This document shows positions 22,589-33,073 of a stretch of 64,000 bases of DNA, piece by piece. The position numbers and the translations under genes were made by a program. The DNA is taken from NCBI GenBank assembly GCA_018894105.1, contig CM032119.1, positions 14,153,246 to 14,217,245 on the forward strand. The letters run 5' to 3'. This DNA is from Jacaranda mimosifolia (taxonomy: Eukaryota > Streptophyta > Magnoliopsida > Lamiales > Bignoniaceae). How positions within the stretch are numbered: the stretch's first letter is position 1; each line of letters starts with the position of its first letter. The notes below the pieces were generated by a model. That model did no database searches. It was not told where the DNA came from and worked only from the letters and a program-made list of their open reading frames with translations.

Positions 22589-23827
22589 ATGAAAGAAAAC
22601 CAATCCACAACTCTTTCTCAATGAGCCAAGAGCACTTGGGTAATGCGTACAAGTCCAACTGAATCTCTTCTGGAATCATCTCAACCACCAACCACTTCTA
22701 TTGTTAATGTTTATCCATCTGCTTTATCTGCATTTTGATGTCGTTCTTGACTTGGAAAAGGAAAAACTATCCTTCCAACCATAGAATTTGACTTGCAAAG
22801 ATCTCTCCAGTTCACCACATCTCATAAACGGGATAGATACAATAAGGTTTGCTCTAGACCAATCCTCCCCTGTAAGTATATTCACTATCCCACTCTTGAG
22901 ACTTTAAATATCCATGTTGATATTGATCGATTAATTGATGGTATTAGATGGCGCCCTTATTTTCCCATTCGTTATCCAACATATGTTGAACTTGTGTATG
23001 AATTCTATACTACTTTTGAGTTTAACAAATCAGTTGATTTCTCTCTAAATACTCCTAATGTGGTTGCATTTCGATTAATGGGACAAAGGTTTAACTTGTA
23101 TATCACTAAATTTAACTTGGCATTTGATTTTATCACACTTAATTATGCACATTCTGATGAATATTTGAACAATAGATGTGATTTTAATGCTGAGTTTGTG
23201 CCTCAAATGCTTCTTTGACTTAAAACACAACTGTCCCTTATGATCCTAGCAAATCCAAAGATACTTTTCTTGTCGATCCTCCCTTGAAATATGCTCATTG
23301 CTTTCTTGCATTTTTTTTTTTTTGGGTAAAAAGGATTATGCTGGCATGCTATCAAAAGATGAGTTTTATTTTCTGTAGTGCATGCTTAACAATGTGAAAG
23401 TTAACCTTAGGTATTGGTTGGCTACTCAATTTGCTAGTGTCTTGGCTAACAAACGTGCATAATCTTGGGATCATTCATTACACATTTGGCCATACACGAG
23501 AACTTGATCACTCCTGATGATAACACATTACATATTGCTTGTGATATTACACCTTTTAATTTGAATTGTTTAGAAGAGATGGGCCTACTTGGCAGACGAA
23601 ATAGTGTGTTTTATTTTTGCTCTTTAGGACCTAATATGTCACGGAAGCTTATGAGGGTTTTCGATGATGATGATGATGGAACCTCACCTACCTCTGTTGC
23701 AGCTGAACCAAGGACTAGTGACGATGATCTTCATGCTCTTCGCCGTCAATTTTCACGCATAGAGACCAAACTTATGGTCTATTTTGTTCGCATTGGTTTC
23801 TCAGTCCTACTTCCATCCAGTCCTTGA
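22589..23827 (+). pseudogene. Late ORF of the Athila-like element (Athila ORF/env-position protein)
   Basis: The clearest part (22793-23218) has IHYPTLETLNIHVDIDRLID, GIRWRPYF, RYPTYVELVYEFYTTF, NVVAFRLMGQRFNL and SDEYLNN. A second piece (23465-23827) has GSFITHLAIHENL and CLEEMGLLGRRN, then a charged tail. This layout is that of the plant protein widely annotated as 'Arabidopsis retrotransposon ORF-1', which in Athila elements lies after pol in the env position; its role is unproven. Frameshifts and stops lie between the pieces and before 22793. Confidence 0.65.
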
Positions 23828-23923
23828 AGCTATGCGGACCTCGTCTCCTCAAGGGAGTCCCTCTTCCATATTTTTTATGCATTCACATTCTTAGTTTGAA
23901 ATATTGAGAACAATGTTTGGTTT

Positions 23924-23940
23924 AAGTGTGGGGGAGAAAA
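23924..23940 (+). other. Internal polypurine tract
   Basis: AAGTGTGGGGGAGAAAA, nearly identical to the tract at 24995-25009 but about 1.07 kb upstream of the LTR. Internal tracts of this kind occur in Athila elements. Confidence 0.65.
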
Positions 23941-24343
23941 TTTTAGATTCATTTTGTTTCAAACATACATGAAATGGCTTTTTATTCTTCTTATTTGCTT
24001 TCAGAGTGTGCTTTAGTTCTTGATTAGTCAATTTTCTCATTGAACTTTTGCTTCTTTTTGATGCTTGTCCCTGAGGTGACACTTAAATTATTAGGTTGAA
24101 TTAGGATGCATTGTAAGAAAGTCATGAGTAGTTGAGTTCTTGTTTATTGCATTTTGACTTGTTACTTTGTTGATTGATTTGGATGAAAACTATATGAGGG
24201 ACTTAATGCATATCACCATAATAATTGTCATGCATAGTGGGTTAACTTTTCTAGAACTTACCTTGATGAACATACTTGGGTTGAATTGTTGAGTTAAATG
24301 TACTAAGACACTGAAGGTGTTGGTTTGACCATTTAACCTCTAT

Positions 24344-24387
24344 TTCTCTCTCTTTCTCTCTCTCTCTCTCTCAAAAAAAAAAAAAAA
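24344..24387. repeat. CT microsatellite followed by an A tract
   Basis: A (CT)n run passes directly into about 15 adenines; simple sequence in the non-coding 3' part of the Athila-like element. Confidence 0.85.
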
Positions 24388-24451
24388 GAGGCTTCATTAC
24401 TCTGCTAATTACTAAGATAATAGTAGGGATAATAACCATCTTAGTTTGTGA

Positions 24452-24588
24452 CCGGCTGAGTGACCGGGTGCATTCATCACCAATGTATGTATTCATGTAA
24501 AAAGATTGGATGACATTCTAGATAAATTGTGGCTAGCTGAGTAACCGGGTGCATTCATCGCCAATGTTTGTATTTGCGTAAAAAGGTT
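24452..24588 (+). repeat. Direct repeat of about 58 bp, two copies
   Basis: 'GGCTGAGTGACCGGGTGCATTC' (24452 on) and 'AGCTGAGTAACCGGGTGCATTC' (24535 on) head two similar segments ending in AAAAAG-TTGG. Non-coding. Confidence 0.7.
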
Positions 24589-24994
24589 GGTCCACGCATT
24601 GAATTTAGTGCCAAAAAAAAGAGATCGTATATGGTTTGTCCCTTTCATCATATATGTTTTCTTGCATTTGACTTGTTATTCTTCCATGAATATGTGATAT
24701 CGTTGCATGTTCTTGATAGTTGTCCTTCTATGTCTTGGCTTAAATTGAACCTAATGAAAAAGTGTTAAATCCCTTTTTCATTTCAAGTTCAAAGAGATTG
24801 CCAGGGTGACATGTTATTTGTGTGATTTATAAGGGTTCTTTCTATGAAGTGCATGTTCTTAATTGTGTCTTGACTCAGCCCTCCAAAATGTGATGATTTG
24901 AACTATTTGGTAACAAGTTGAGAAATAGGAAAAAGGATTTGTGAGAAAGATTGATAAATTGGAGCTATTGTATGCTTAAGGACAAGCATTGTCG

Positions 24995-25009
24995 AAGTGT
25001 GGGGGAATT
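24995..25009 (+). other. Polypurine tract of the Athila-like element
   Basis: AAGTGTGGGGGAATT directly precedes LTR B and marks the start site of plus-strand synthesis. Confidence 0.8.
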
Positions 25010-26286
25010 TGTTAAGTTGCATTCTTGTCTTTTTATTCATATAATTTTCCCTTGTGATTAATAGTAAAATGCTTAATTGTTGGGTTTTAACTTTCATTTT
25101 ATATTTTGTAAAGCAAATTGAAGATTAAAGCTAAGTGCAATTAAAAATTGACTACTTGATATGCTTGAAGCAAAGACCGCATTCTCAAGGAGACAAGGAA
25201 TGGAAGAAGGAAATAATTTGAGTGTGGGCATGTCTTGCTTCCCAAGACTATTATGCAAATTTCATTTGAAAGAATTCAATATATTTTGGTAGTTGTATAT
25301 ATTTGGAATATTTTAATTTCTATTTCTTTAATTAGGATAATTTGAGTTTTCCTATTCTGATAGGACTCTCATTAGTTTTCCAGTTGCATTAGGAGAAATA
25401 GGTTATTTATAGGGAACTAGGTATCTTTCATAGGAGCTTTTTCATTCTTTTATTTAGCATATTTTTAGTTTCTTGCATTTTCTTTTTTCCATGAGTTGCT
25501 AAACTCTTTTTCTAGCTTAAGGGATTATTGAAGTTTGGTTTCTTTAATATTTGTGAGATCTAAATGATTTAATTTGTTTTCCTTATTTCTCGAGTATTTA
25601 TTTATCTTTTATTTTCATTACAAGTATTCAGGTTTATTGAATTTAAAACCCAAATTTGATAGCTTAGAATATTTGTTCTGTCAATTAAAACATTAAATCT
25701 ATAATTATTTAATTGTTCTAATACTTGTGGCAAATAGCATAGTTATGTGTGGTAATATGCATAAATTGCTATGCGGATAAATAATCTAGTCTAAATGAAC
25801 CCCGCGTGTATGTGTTTGTTGGCTAGGGCTAGGTCTCTCTAATTTTTAATGTTGTTGATAAATTAAATTCTAGGAGCGTTTCTTTAGGGTTGTTTATTGG
25901 CAAGGGAAATAACTAACGAGCTTCTCTTAGTTATCGAGATAGTAAGGAGAGATTGGTTATTAGGGTGTCCCAAGTAACTATAACCAGTTTATTCAAGAAT
26001 AAGAAATTTATCTTTGCATCTATGATCAAATCTGATAACCAACATGAGATTTTACCTTAGGCTAGATTCAATTCTTATTGATTCCTTATTTTTATTTGTG
26101 GTTTATTTACTTCTAAGATTCTAGGTCTTCGTTTTCATAAAAATCCCCCATTCTATTTTACTTTATTTAGTAAACTTGAAAGAAATAGAATTTACCAGTT
26201 CCTATGGAATACGATCTTACTCATCGCTATTTACAAATCATATCTTTAGAGTATGAATTTATTTTTGTTAGATTCGACAACCATCA
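25010..26286 (+). repeat. 3' LTR of the Athila-like element
   Basis: TGTTAAGTTGC to CAACCATCA, about 1,277 bases, homologous to 18505-19779 along its length with many scattered differences, so the insertion is old. Confidence 0.85.
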
Positions 26287-26294
26287 AATTTTGC

Positions 26295-26659
26295 TCGTTA
26301 GTTATCAAGATAGTAAGGAGAGAGATTGGTTATTAGGGCGTCCTGAGTAACTATAACCAGTTTATTCAGGAATGAGAAATTTATCTTCGTATCGATGATC
26401 AAATCTGATAACCAAACTAAGATTTTACCTTAAGCTAGATTTCATTCTTATTAATTCCTTATTTTTATCTGTGGTTTATTTACTTTTAAAATTCTAGGTC
26501 TTCGTTTTTATAAAAATCTCACATTCTATTTTACTTTATATAGTAAACTTGAAAGAAATAAAATTTATCAATCTCTGTGGAATACGATCCTATTCATGGC
26601 TATTTATAAATTCTATCTTTAGAGTAGGAATTTATTTTTATTAGATTCGACAACCATCA
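26295..26659 (+). repeat. Partial third LTR copy in tandem
   Basis: From 'TTAGTTATCAAGATAG' to 'CAACCATCA' it repeats the last 365 or so bases of LTR B (from about 25920) immediately downstream of it. The bases between (26287-26294) resemble the start of the spacer before the primer-binding site. It looks like a remnant of a tandem LTR array or unequal exchange. Confidence 0.8.
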
Positions 26660-27106
26660 GGAACCCACTATAGCTTGAGCACCAACAACGTTGGGATCAT
26701 CGAACTTTGAACTTATGCTAAAATGGGAGCAGTTGTCGGTAGTGTTGCTCACTTATACTAGACCTAAGTCGCGCTTCTAAGAAGAATGACTCACTTTTAT
26801 GGATTCAAGAATGTCCATCCCATGCTAAACATCGGAATAAGTTGTTCCACGTGATCAATCTAGTGGACCCACTTGCCTTGAATTTGGAAAACAGGAGACC
26901 ATGGCTAGTTTCTAAAGTTTGTCACAAACTTGTGGCACAAGTGACATAGCAATCGTTCATCTTGTATCTCCAATATAAGATCCTCATAGGTATGTTCTTT
27001 CTTTGGCCAAATAATCGATGTTAAAAGGTAAGCTGAGAGAAACGATGGCATCCCTCTTGCACAATACCATTTTGAAATCAAAGAGTTAGAGCTCCCTTTT
27101 CCTTTC

Positions 27107-27139
<33 letters not shown>

Positions 27140-28429
27140 ACATGAGTTCTTGAAAAAAAAAGTGTTTTGTTGGAAGAAATAAGTAATAAGTTGTAAGTTA
27201 GTAGAGAAGTGGAAGAGGATAATTGGGATGAATGGAGCAATGAAATACCACAGGATGCACCTCGATTGAGACATCGACTAAAACACCATATTGATACAGA
27301 TGACTAGGCATGCGAAAAGCATTTTTAAAAATAACATCCCATTAGGATTGCAACCATTTTTTTGAAAAAGGGGGTGTAATTACGATTATTTTTGTTCCTA
27401 TCTCGTACAAATATGTTAAATCTAATCGAATTGAACATTCGATCAAACTTATGGAAATTATTTATATCGAAAATTATTATTTATGCTTAAAGGAAAAAAG
27501 GCCCAATAGCACAATATTTATCTCAACCCAAATTCACAAGCAATTGGAGGATCGATCCACCTTAATTCTTGAAGGCCCGTAATAAGAGAAATGTACTATA
27601 CCTATGAGTTGTAAATATTTGTATCAATCTCTTCGAAAAGTCCATGGACAAATAGAAAACTTCATGCAAGTGTGAATGTACTAATAGACTATGTTGTACC
27701 AACTTTGTTTAGAAGATCAACTAAAAAAATTTATACAAGATTTTGCAATATCTTGATGATAAGCATTAATCTAGAGCAAGCAGAAACCTACTAGAACTCA
27801 ATGTGTTATAATTTTATTTTATTTAAAGAATTGTACTCTTTTGTGAAAGAGACACACAAACATACGCGCACACACATTCAGCAATGTAATTAATCAAGTA
27901 GCCACTTGCTATTGTTTTCAAGTGAATCTTCTTTACTTGATTTTTTGGCACATTTTGCATCTTGATCTGTATTGACTGCGTTTTAATTTACCCTCCTCTT
28001 ATTCAGCTAAGTATTTTCTACAAAAGACTAACTCTAGTTTCATTGCATATTTTAGAAGTTAACTTGAAAGATTGATGGCACCTAATTTTCATTTGATTTA
28101 CTTTTAAAATTCTATTATTAGTTAGGCGAAGAACCATAGAGGGATAGGTTTGTTGTACTTTATTCAATCATTTTAAATTAGATTCAAAGACACCCAATTT
28201 ATAAATTTATATTTTTTATTTATTGTTGTGTAGGCACACACATATTGGCATGCCTCAAGCGCTCAATTTTAGTTTTTAATTTTCAAAGCAACCTTTACAT
28301 ATTTTATCTCTTTCCTCTTTATATATGTCAAAAGTTGAGTTTCAATAGAAATCAACCTCCTTCCATTTTTATCTTTTATTTATTTAAGTCCTACTCTAGA
28401 AGCCTACTAGAATCAGGACTCTTCATCTC
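26660..28429. other. Intergenic sequence without recognisable genes
   Basis: The first 600 bases have a more even base composition than the surroundings, but I could not assign a domain on either strand. There is a pyrimidine-rich tract at 27090-27138 and a short CA-rich run near 27850. Open frames here are short and unconvincing. Confidence 0.4.
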
Positions 28430-28610
28430 GTCGACTAGGCTGCATGGCCTAGAGGTATTTTCCTGGGTTTGGAGTGTTTCCCACCGCAGGGTAGTTTTTC
28501 GACCCTTGATCCCTACAAACTTTAGTCTATTATTATTCAAACTAGGATGTCGGGCCTTGTGTAAATAAATCCAATCAGGCCCATGGAATTTTTCCATTAG
28601 TATCATAGTT
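28430..28610 (+). mobile_element. Possible tRNA-derived SINE
   Basis: A candidate A box (TGGCCTAGAGG, 28445-28455) and B box-like TTTTTCGACCC (about 28494-28504) lie about 49 bases apart, the spacing of a polymerase III internal promoter. The text between ('GGAGTGTTTCCCACCGCAGGGT') resembles plant SINE heads. No clear target duplication or tail was found, so this is tentative. Confidence 0.35.
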
Positions 28611-28750
28611 TATTAGCCAATATGATGACAAATAACTTGTTCAATAAATAATGTATTTGCTTTTACCAAATTAATTTCATTGTGATCTATACCTACTTGT
28701 TCTTTTTTTTTTTTTTCATTAGAGCATATTCTGTTAATATCATTGTATAT

Positions 28751-28759
28751 TTGAAATAA
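28751..28759. repeat. 9-bp target-site duplication TTGAAATAA, left copy
   Basis: Identical to 33074-33082; nine bases is the hallmark size for Mutator-like transposition. Confidence 0.9.
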
Positions 28760-28925
28760 GGGTGAATTATATTCATATCCCCTTAAGTTTGGCATAATTA
28801 CCAAAAAAAAACCCATTGTTTTGAAAATTATATTTATCCTCTTGAACTTTCAAACTAAAATGCAATGCTGACGGAAAAGGTGTAAAATAACCAAAATGCC
28901 CTTCTGTAAAAAATTACAAAAAGAA
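28760..28925. repeat. Left terminal inverted repeat of the MULE
   Basis: Matches the reverse complement of 32967-33073 and, past the hAT insertion, continues weakly into 32030-32115 (shared 'AAATGCCC'). Confidence 0.8.
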
Positions 28926-29392
28926 AAATGAAAAAATGAAAAAACTTACAAAAATATCAAAAAATAGAAATACCCTTGGACCTATTTATAATATTTTTTT
29001 AATTTATGAGAATTTATTTGATATATTTTTATCACCTTCAATTTTTTTAAAAATTTAAATTTATAACCTTAGATAATATATTTTTATTAATTTTGAGTTA
29101 CATATTTAATAATGATAAAATAGTAAACATACATAAAATAGTTTATTAAAATTTAGCAATAAATAAATAAAATAAGTAAAAATAGAAAATAAAGATTTAA
29201 ATATATTATCTTCTACAACATAATTTTTAATAATTTTAAGAGTGAATTGCTTTAATAATTTAATTAAATTTATTTACTATTGAAACATAAAATAATTAAT
29301 TAAAAACTAAAAATTTAAAGCATTATCTAACCATGATATGAAGGTGCATATATAAACATATAAATGTAACTGTAAAATAAAAACATGCGTGT

Positions 29393-29427
<35 letters not shown>

Positions 29428-29439
29428 ATACGTCACCCA

Positions 29440-29570
29440 TCACCCACAACCACCCAGCCCGCACCCCTATCTCGGGATGCTGCCCGACCATGGCTAGATC
29501 GTCGATGGCTCGCTACCATGACCAGAGGCCTATCGTGGCCTAGCCATGGCCAGCGGTTGGCTCCTCGCTT
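29440..29570. other. GC-rich patch inside the MULE
   Basis: Strong contrast to the AT-rich flanks; contains near-palindromic 'TGGCCTAGCCATGGCCA' (about 29538-29554). It could be acquired sequence or a family-specific core. The frame 29389-29616 runs through it but shows no known domain. Confidence 0.5.
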
Positions 29571-29589
29571 GAGATGGGTCTTTCTTTTT

Positions 29590-29829
29590 TATTATTTAAT
29601 AAATTTTAAAGAATAAATTTTAATAAATTCTTTACTTCTCCATTTTTTGTATTTTTGGTTTTTTATTTTTTAATCAATAAATATATTCAAATAATTATTT
29701 TAAATGTTTTTTATTTAATATATATTATTAAGTATGTAACTTAAAATGCTAATTTTATGTTCTAGTTCTAAAAAATATTAATTACAAATAATTTTAAAGA
29801 ATAAATTTTAATAAATTCTTTATTTATCC
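29590..29829. repeat. Local direct duplication, interrupted by the CACTA element
   Basis: 'TTTTAAAGAATAAATTTTAA' occurs at about 29607 and again at about 29792. The segment after the first copy (29636-29780) is repeated in similar form after the CACTA element (31601-31720). So the CACTA element landed in the second copy of a tandem duplication of about 185 bp. Confidence 0.6.
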
Positions 29830-29914
29830 CACTACAAAAAAAAGGAGCTTTAGTAATCGAATTTTGGTAACCGATTAGTTATTAATTTAAATATCATATT
29901 TAAACAAAATTAGT

Positions 29915-30185
29915 AATCGATCAGTGACCAAATTAGTGACCATAGAAAAGCGGTCACTAAATCGGTCACTAATTAGTGACCGAACTCTTTTTTCAGTCAC
30001 TAATATTAGTGACTGCACAAAGCGGTCACTAATATTAGTTCAGTCACTAATTAGTGACCAAACTAGGCGGCCACTAATTCGATCACTAATTAGTGACCGA
30101 ATTAAGAGGTCGGCCACTAATATTAATGACCTTATAAAGCGGTCACTAATTAATGACCATGTTTTCAATCAATAAATGGTCACAA
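29915..30185. repeat. Left subterminal repeat array of the CACTA element
   Basis: Many copies of TTAGTGACCG and its complement CGGTCACTAA, often paired into short palindromes such as CGGTCACTAATTAGTGACCG. The open frame 29924-30175 is only this repeat translated. Confidence 0.8.
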
Positions 30186-30517
30186 ATATAATTTTTTTTT
30201 TTTTTGCATATTCTTGTAATATGAAAGCATAAAATTTATGTAACACTTATATAAGTAATAATATATTGTGTTTGCTATTAACATATATATTTGATAATAA
30301 TATATGTATATATAAAAAATATAAAAATATAAGTACATATACAAATATATAACCACTAAATATTTCTATATAATATCCATATAATTGAACATTAATTTAT
30401 TAGTATATATAGATACACAAAGAAAAAAAACAAGAATAATATTCTTATACAAAGAAAAAAAAAAGAGAATTAATTAATATATACACATCAATAATATATA
30501 TATATATACATGTATTA

Positions 30518-31025
30518 TGAGTAAATAAATACTTATAATATAATTAATATTATTATATATTAATTCGTATGTATAAGCATATATACATATTACCATATAT
30601 GTGTGTAAACTATTTATTACTATAAATAGTAATAAATTTTAGTATTTATTATAAACTATTTATTATATAAAAAATGAAAAAAAAAACTACTTATCACTAT
30701 ACATATTAGTATGTATATACTATTTTTAATATGTTTATAATATATTATGATAAAATATGCCTAAAATTTAAAAGTAATAGTTATAAATAAATATTTATAA
30801 TATAATTAATAATATTATATATTAATTTATATGTATAAGTATATATACATATTACCATATATATGTGTAAACTATTTACTACTATAAATAGTAATAAATA
30901 TTAGTATTTATTATATATTAAAAAACGCTTTTATCACTATGCATATTAGTATGTATATACTATTTTTAATATGTTTATAATATATTATGATAAAATATAC
31001 CTTTAAAAGTAATAGTTATAAATAA
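30518..31025. repeat. Tandem duplication of about 265 bp inside the CACTA element
   Basis: Copy one (30518-30784) and copy two (30785-31025) share 'TAAATAAATA-TTATAATATA', 'TGTATAAG-ATATATACATA', 'TACTATTTTTAATATG' and 'AAAAGTAATAGTTATAAATA' in the same order. Confidence 0.8.
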
Positions 31026-31199
31026 AAAATACAGTGCATTATTATATTGAATAAATTATACAAAAATATTAAATGAATAATTGCTATTTTTGTTAAATTT
31101 TAAAATGCAAAATAATAGTAACTTATACATAAGAATATTATAATTACTTTTTAATTTGTAAATATTATATATATTATATTGTTGAGACAAATGCATGAA

Positions 31200-31270
31200 A
31201 AAACATGTGGTATAGTAGTCAATTACTCATTTGAGCATAGCAAAGGTCTTAAGTTTGAATTCAAGAGGAA
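31200..31270 (+). other. tRNA-like / SINE-head segment inside the CACTA element
   Basis: A box-like GTGGTATAGTAGT (31207-31219) and B box-like AGTTTGAATTC (31252-31262) have tRNA-like spacing. The acceptor stems do not pair well, so it is a tRNA-derived repeat fragment rather than a tRNA gene. Confidence 0.35.
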
Positions 31271-31309
31271 GCAACGTTGAAGGAAATATTTTTGACTCAT
31301 TAAAATTGG

Positions 31310-31585
31310 TGACCGAAATATACGGTCACTAATCGGTCACTGATCAATGACGAATTAGTGACCACCTAGTAACATATACAAATTTTTAATTTTTTTTTAA
31401 ATAATTAGTGACAACCATTTCGGTCACTAATCAATGACCGATAAAATTCGGTCACTAATTAGTGACCGAATTAGTAACCGAGACAAACGAGTGATGAGGG
31501 TTTTAGTGACCAATCCGATCAGTCACTAAACCTATTAGTGACCAATTTTGGCATACTTAGTGACCGATTTTTCAGTCACTAATGC
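31310..31585. repeat. Right subterminal repeat array of the CACTA element
   Basis: Copies of CGGTCACTAA and TTAGTGACCG in both orientations, mirroring the left end, broken by a T-rich stretch near 31385. Confidence 0.75.
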
Positions 31586-32107
31586 CCTTTTTTTGTAATG
31601 TACTTTTTTAATTTTTTATTTATTTTTTAATCAATAAATACTTTTAATTAATTATACTAAATAGTTTTTATGTAATATTATTAAGTATAATTTTGGTCCT
31701 AAATATTTTAATATTTTCTTCCCACAATTTTGTCTTTTACACCTCTCTTTTCTGTATTTCAATGCCCCCAATTTAGTAGATGATGTGTTTTAAGATGAAA
31801 CCATATTATTTTGGCAAGAATATTAAAGAAACATGTGTGTGTGTGTGTAGACAACAGAGTAAACTGCTATAAAATGGCTAGCCTGGATTCTTCTTTGTTT
31901 TATTAAATTTAAGACATCGAACAAAATAATAATAAATACACTCTTAACTAATTAAAAAAATCTTACAAACCAACCCTGAGGGTATTTTTGTCCATTAAGA
32001 AAAATTCAAATTGGGTCGAAAATAGAGTTAGTGATCCTAAGGGCATTTTTAGAATTTCATCCAAAATTTTTAACTACAACTGGGCAAAATCCTAACAGTG
32101 ACTAACG

Positions 32108-32115
32108 GTTAGGGT
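32108..32115. repeat. 8-bp target-site duplication of the hAT element, left copy
   Basis: GTTAGGGT, matching GTTGGGGT at 32959-32966 at seven of eight positions. Confidence 0.7.
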
Positions 32116-32958
32116 CAAGGATGGATCTAGCGGGGGCAAGCAGGGGCCATTGCCCCCCAGGTTTAGTACAATACATATATATATGTATATATATTAGTAT
32201 AATCAATTTAAATAATATAGTAAAAAGAAGGAGTTATTTAATATTAATTAAAAGTAACTAATTTTAATTATCATTCATTAACTTTTTAAAAAAAATTAAC
32301 TTTTATTATGAGCCTTAAATTAAAATTAATCATCTAGATTTATTGAGTTGAATTTGAATTTATTTTTAATTAAAGATAAAAATTAAAATTAATTAATGAA
32401 ATATCTATCTATTTTATTTTTTAAAATTCAAAACAAATTCTTATGTCCATATTTACAGTCAAGTAATTAATTAAAAACAATTAAATTAGGCTAGCTAAGA
32501 CATTTCTATTTTATTTATTTGAGAAAACATTACAGGAGTTTAGCCGATTAAATTTTATGAAACTTGCAAAATAACTAAAACATCTCATTTTGACTTTAAT
32601 AAGATTGAGATAAGAATAAATGTGAGTGAATATTTAATTTTTTTTTTTGTGTTTCAATAGCTATAAATGGGATAACTTTTTTCACTATGAATATTATCAA
32701 GAACATGTTTCAGTATAAGATGAAAACATGTTTTAGAACCTTTTTTTTTCGACTTTTTAGTTACTTATATTGAAAAAACTATTACTAAAATTTTTTATAT
32801 TGATTTGATTCATTTACAAATTTTTCAATATAAAGGAGCATTACACTCAACTTCAATGAAAATGTGTATTTTGAATTTACAAATATGAAAATTATACTTA
32901 AACTCTTAAGTTTTATAATTTTGCCCCCCCCCCACTCTCGTTTCTAAATCCGTCCTTG
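32116..32958. mobile_element. Non-autonomous hAT-like element (843 bp)
   Basis: The termini are CAAGGATGGATCTAG (left) and, on the minus strand, CAAGGACGGATTTAG (right), followed on both sides by G-rich sequence ('GGGGGCAAG...GCCCCCC' left, 'GGGGGGGGGGC' right). Size, terminal CAAGG/CCTTG ends and an 8-bp flanking repeat fit hAT. The interior is AT-rich without a transposase frame. It sits in the right inverted repeat of the MULE, so it is younger than that element. Confidence 0.75.
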
Positions 32959-33073
32959 GTTGGGGTGGAATATTGGACGGCAACACAGTTTATGGGGCAA
33001 ATGTAATTTTCAAAACAATGAGAATTTTTTGGTAATTACGCCAAAGCTCAGGGAAAGTGGACGTAATTAACCC

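Larger units (their letters stand above)
18505..26659 (+). mobile_element. Athila-like Ty3/gypsy element lacking RT and integrase
   Basis: The plus strand carries LTR A (18505-19779), a primer-binding site resembling TGGCGTCGTTG (tRNA-Asp type, usual for Athila), gag, protease, an end-of-pol non-coding block, a tandem repeat, the late ORF typical of Athila elements, two purine tracts, LTR B (25010-26286) and a partial tandem LTR (26295-26659). Protease runs into the end-of-pol block at about 21765 with no RT, RNase H or integrase between. The element would have depended on a relative for mobility. The flanks are GGAAT (18500-18504) and GGAAC (26660-26664), a possible 4/5 target duplication if the partial LTR is part of the unit. 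Confidence 0.75.
29830..31600. mobile_element. Non-autonomous CACTA (En/Spm-type) element
   Basis: The left end is CACTACAAAAAAAAGG and the right end is CCCTTTTTTTGTAATG, giving an inverted CACTACAAAAAAA-type terminus with one change at the right. Both subterminal regions (about 29850-30185 and 31310-31585) are packed with TTAGTGACCG motifs in both orientations, as expected for transposase-binding repeats. The core is AT-rich with a tandem duplication and a tRNA-like segment. No transposase frame. The flanking triplets are TCC and TAC, an imperfect 3-bp duplication. Confidence 0.8.
28760..33073. mobile_element. Non-autonomous Mutator-like (MULE) element with nested insertions
   Basis: The ends are inverted repeats starting GGGTGAATTATATTC (left) and, on the minus strand, GGGTTAATTACGTCC (right). 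They stay alignable for more than 100 bases: both contain 'AATTACCAAAAAA' and 'CATTGTTTTGAAAATTA'. A perfect 9-bp direct repeat, TTGAAATAA, flanks the element. No transposase-like frame was seen, so it is non-autonomous. A CACTA element (29830-31600) and an hAT element (32116-32958) lie inside; without them the host would be about 1.7 kb. The interior also holds a GC-rich patch (29440-29570). Confidence 0.85.

Noticed and set aside
27086..27274. Lysine/arginine-rich frame on the minus strand
   Set aside because: Produced by the pyrimidine tract at 27090-27138.
29924..30175. Open frame of 83 codons with a repeating RSLISD pattern
   Set aside because: It is a translation of the CACTA subterminal TTAGTGACCG repeats, not a protein gene.
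29850..31585. Regularly repeated short palindromic motif resembling a CRISPR array
   Set aside because: Repeats are about 10 bp, irregularly spaced and in both orientations at the two ends of a CACTA element; the host is a plant.
28760..33073. Idea that the 28760 and 33073 ends are LTRs
   Set aside because: They are inverted, not direct, and the flanking duplication is 9 bp, which fits Mutator-like transposition.
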